64,000 nt of DNA. Source: Nodosilinea sp. FACHB-141 (GTDB taxonomy: Bacteria > Cyanobacteriota > Cyanobacteriia > Phormidesmidales > Phormidesmidaceae). Below the pieces are notes generated by a model, which made no database searches, was not told where the DNA came from, and worked only from the letters and a program-made list of their open reading frames with translations. Where the stretch lies: NCBI RefSeq assembly GCF_014696135.1, contig NZ_JACJPP010000012.1, positions 124,001-188,000 of the forward strand, in the 5' to 3' direction. The translations under genes were made by a program, and so were the position numbers. Below are positions 61,758-64,000 of the stretch, in pieces. How positions within the stretch are numbered: position 1 is the stretch's first letter; each line of letters opens with the position of its first letter.

Positions 61758-64000
61758 TTACGATACAACTTCCACAGGTTGCCCCTGCCTCACCATTGCT
61801 TTCACCGCCTCGATCGCCCACAACGTTGCTTCCGGGGTCGCTGGTAGCGCCAGAGGCACATAGTCAGCATTTCCAAAGGCGGCCACCGCGGCGCGAATCG
61901 CCTCTCGCACCGACATGGCCAGCATAAACGGCGGTTCGCCCACGGCCTTGCTGCCGTAGATCACGCCATCCTGGGCGGCGCGCTCGAGTAGGTGCACGGT
62001 GAACTGCTCAGGCACTTCGCTGATGGTGGGAATTTTATAGGTGCTGGGAGCAAAGGTGCGCAGGCGGCCTTCGCCGTCCCATACCAGCTCTTCCATGGTG
62101 AGCCAGCCCATGCCCTGCACAAAGGCCCCTTCGATCTGGCCTCTATCTACCAAAGGATTGAGGGATTCACCCACGTCGTGAACGATGTCAACCTGGCGCA
62201 GCTTAAAGGTGCCGGTGAAGCCATCAACTTCGACCTCAGAAACGGCGGCACCGTAGGCGAAGTAGTAGAAGGGGCGACCTTTACTGAGCTTTGCATCCCA
62301 AAAGATGTTGGGGGTCCGGTAAAAGCCGGTGGCGGAGAGGCTGATGCGTTCGCTGTAGGCCTGCTTCACCACTTCATCGAAGGTGATGCGGGCGCTGGGG
62401 TAGGTGCGGCAGTAGATCCAGTCGTCCTCAAAGACCATGTCTTCGGGGGCATCGAGATTCAGCATGTGCACGGCGACGGCAGCGAGGCGATCGCGCAAAA
62501 TCTCACAGGCATTCTTCACCGCTTGGCCATTCAAGTCTGATCCGCTAGAGGCAGCCGTGGCCGAGGTATTGGGCACCTTGTCGGTGCTGGTGTGCATCAT
62601 GCGCAGGCGATCGACCTTCACCCCTAAAGCCTTGGCGGCGATCTGAATCATTTTGGTGTGCAGCCCCTGCCCCATTTCGGTGCCGCCGTGGTTGAGCTGA
62701 ATGCTGCCGTCGGTGTAGATCAGCACCAGCGCCCCCGCCTGGTTGTACTGCACGTTGTTGAAGGAAATGCCGAACTTGACTGGGGTGATAGCCAGCCCGC
62801 GCTTTTTGTAGGGGCTGGTTTCGTTAAAGGCGGCGATCGCCGCCCGCCGCACCATATAGTCAGCCCCGGCCTTGGCCTCTTGCCAAACGCGAGCGATGCG
62901 GTTGTCAACGATGTCTTGGTCGTAGTGGGTGCGGTTGGTGTCGCCCTCACCGTGGTAGAAGTTGCGCTCGCGCACCACGTCGGGGGGCAGGTTAAGGGTG
63001 CGGGCAATGCGATCGCACACTTCCTCGATCGCGATCATGCCTTGGGGGCCGCCGAAGCCGCGATAGGCGGTGTTCGACACCCGATTGGTTTTGGCGATGT
63101 GCCCTTCAATCACTAGGTTGGGCACGTAGTAAGCGTTATCCACGTGCAGCATGGCCCGCCCCAGCACCGGAGGCGACAAATCTAGGCTCCAGCCGCCATC
63201 GGCGGTCAGCACTGCTTTCATAGCGGTAATCGTGCCGTCGCTGTTAAAGCCCACCTCATACTGGCTTAGAAAACCGTGGCGCTTACCGGTGATCAGCATG
63301 TCGTGGTGGCGGCGCAGGCGGCAGCGGGCGGGTCGGCCGGTTTTGTAGGTAGCTAGGGCGGCTGCCGCGGCAAAGGGGTTCGACTGGGATTCTTTGCCGC
63401 CAAAGCCACCGCCCATGCGCAGGCAGGTGCAGACCACCCGGTTTTTGGGTAGGCCGAGAATACGGGCGACGATCTCCTGGGTTTCGGTCGGGTGTTGGGT
63501 CGAGGTGTAGAGCTGAAGGTTGCCTTCGCCATCGGGAATGGCCCAGCTGACCTGGGTCTCAAGGTAGAAGTGGTCTTGGCCGCCGATTTCAATTTCGCCC
63601 GTAAAGGTATGCTCGGCCTCGGCCAGGGCCACATCGGGGTCACCTCGGCGAATGATTTGGGGATCGTTGTGGTAGCTGTTGGCTGCGATCGCCTCTTTCA
63701 CCGTCTTGATCGCCGGCAGCGGCTCGTACTCCACCACAATTTTGGCTGCCCCTTCCCTGGCGGCTGCTTCGTCTTCACCCACGGCCCAGGCTACGACCTG
63801 GCCGTAGTAGCTAATTTCGTCAGTTGGCAGCAGCACTTCGTCGTGGATGATGACGCCAGTGTTGTTTTCTCCCGGCACGTCAGCGGCAGTGAGCACGGTA
63901 ATGCAGCCCGCCACCGCTAGCGCTGGGGCCACATCTAGCTTGGTGATTCTCGCCCGCGCGTGGGGTGAGAGCACCGGATACAGCGACAGCATTCCCGCCG
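61758..64000 (-). CDS. xdhB: Xanthine dehydrogenase molybdenum-binding subunit (5' end outside window)
   Basis: About 747 residues are visible. The frame is still open at the window edge (AGMLSLYPVLSPHARARI), so the N-terminus is missing. Family marks are RMGGGFGGKESQ, NTAYRGFGGPQGM (substrate Arg/Glu region), NHGGTEMGQGLHTKM, and GEPPFMLAMSVREAI with the likely catalytic Glu earlier in AVGEPP. It hydroxylates hypoxanthine and xanthine to urate, feeding purine nitrogen into metabolism. It pairs with xdhC downstream; the FAD and iron-sulfur subunit should lie beyond the window. Confidence 0.95.
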   Translation of the reverse strand, partial: AGMLSLYPVLSPHARARITKLDVAPALAVAGCITVLTAADVPGENNTGVIIHDEVLLPTDEISYYGQVVAWAVGEDEAAAREGAAKIVVEYEPLPAIKTVKEAIAANSYHNDPQIIRRGDPDVALAEAEHTFTGEIEIGGQDHFYLETQVSWAIPDGEGNLQLYTSTQHPTETQEIVARILGLPKNRVVCTCLRMGGGFGGKESQSNPFAAAAALATYKTGRPARCRLRRHHDMLITGKRHGFLSQYEVGFNSDGTITAMKAVLTADGGWSLDLSPPVLGRAMLHVDNAYYVPNLVIEGHIAKTNRVSNTAYRGFGGPQGMIAIEEVCDRIARTLNLPPDVVRERNFYHGEGDTNRTHYDQDIVDNRIARVWQEAKAGADYMVRRAAIAAFNETSPYKKRGLAITPVKFGISFNNVQYNQAGALVLIYTDGSIQLNHGGTEMGQGLHTKMIQIAAKALGVKVDRLRMMHTSTDKVPNTSATAASSGSDLNGQAVKNACEILRDRLAAVAVHMLNLDAPEDMVFEDDWIYCRTYPSARITFDEVVKQAYSERISLSATGFYRTPNIFWDAKLSKGRPFYYFAYGAAVSEVEVDGFTGTFKLRQVDIVHDVGESLNPLVDRGQIEGAFVQGMGWLTMEELVWDGEGRLRTFAPSTYKIPTISEVPEQFTVHLLERAAQDGVIYGSKAVGEPPFMLAMSVREAIRAAVAAFGNADYVPLALPATPEATLWAIEAVKAMVRQGQPVEVVS

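Noticed and set aside
1-64000. CRISPR arrays, tRNA or rRNA genes, transposases
   Set aside because: No regular repeat-spacer pattern, cloverleaf or transposase motif was found by reading; the tandem repeats present are too short or lie in coding sequence.

Overview
This window reads as chromosomal DNA of a cyanobacterium, most likely a filamentous, moderately GC-rich Leptolyngbya/Nodosilinea-type lineage (the genus is inference). The evidence is a very high density of the HIP1 octamer GCGATCGC and a set of cyanobacterial genes: a PAM68-like photosystem II assembly factor, a Psb35-like protein with an HLR1 box, a Cdv3/DivIVA-like protein, cyanophycinase, crtB, a MlaE-type permease, and a metacaspase-STAND protein. 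No rRNA, tRNA, CRISPR array, transposase or prophage was recognised.

Layout. 1-9.5 kb: two overlapping sensor-kinase genes, an archaeal/eukaryotic-type pheS, three small conserved genes, a DCC-family protein, crtB and glyA. 9.5-19 kb: envelope glycosyl-transfer genes, cinA, a 43-codon gene, aroQ-miaE-GNAT, the tightly packed coaD-cdv3-ruvA run, then rpsO and pam68. 19-27 kb: an ATPase-less PilB-like protein, a four-gene envelope cluster of unknown function preceded by a LexA-type palindrome, a MlaE permease and a pentapeptide protein. 27-34 kb: psb35, then a caspase-nSTAND gene followed by a Rad50/SbcC-like gene on the same strand, and a decayed 1-kb spacer. 34-47 kb: mostly housekeeping genes (methyltransferase, transporters, WD40 kinase, cyanophycinase, trmD, ispF, cobQ).

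47.0-54.0 kb is the most coherent candidate system. A perfect NtcA site (GTAN8TAC) precedes a canonical guanidine-I (ykkC) riboswitch with its own terminator stem. These lie upstream of a type III glutamine synthetase/gamma-glutamylamide-ligase-like gene, a lipoprotein binding protein, a permease, an ATPase, a Rieske oxygenase and a probable beta-rich protein. This looks like a nitrogen- and guanidine-controlled uptake and breakdown pathway that uses glutamylation and oxidation in place of a guanidine hydrolase or carboxylase. The pathway chemistry is inference; the control elements are seen directly.

54-64 kb: glgX, recF, then a clearly AT-rich island with an orphan group II-like reverse transcriptase behind a run of six consecutive stem-loops, a Gly-Ser-Ile-Leu nonapeptide-repeat protein, a small coiled-coil ORF, a ChaB-family gene, and xdhC with a truncated xdhB. 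Short palindromes and C-rich degenerate tandem repeats fill several intergenic spaces and even one coding region.
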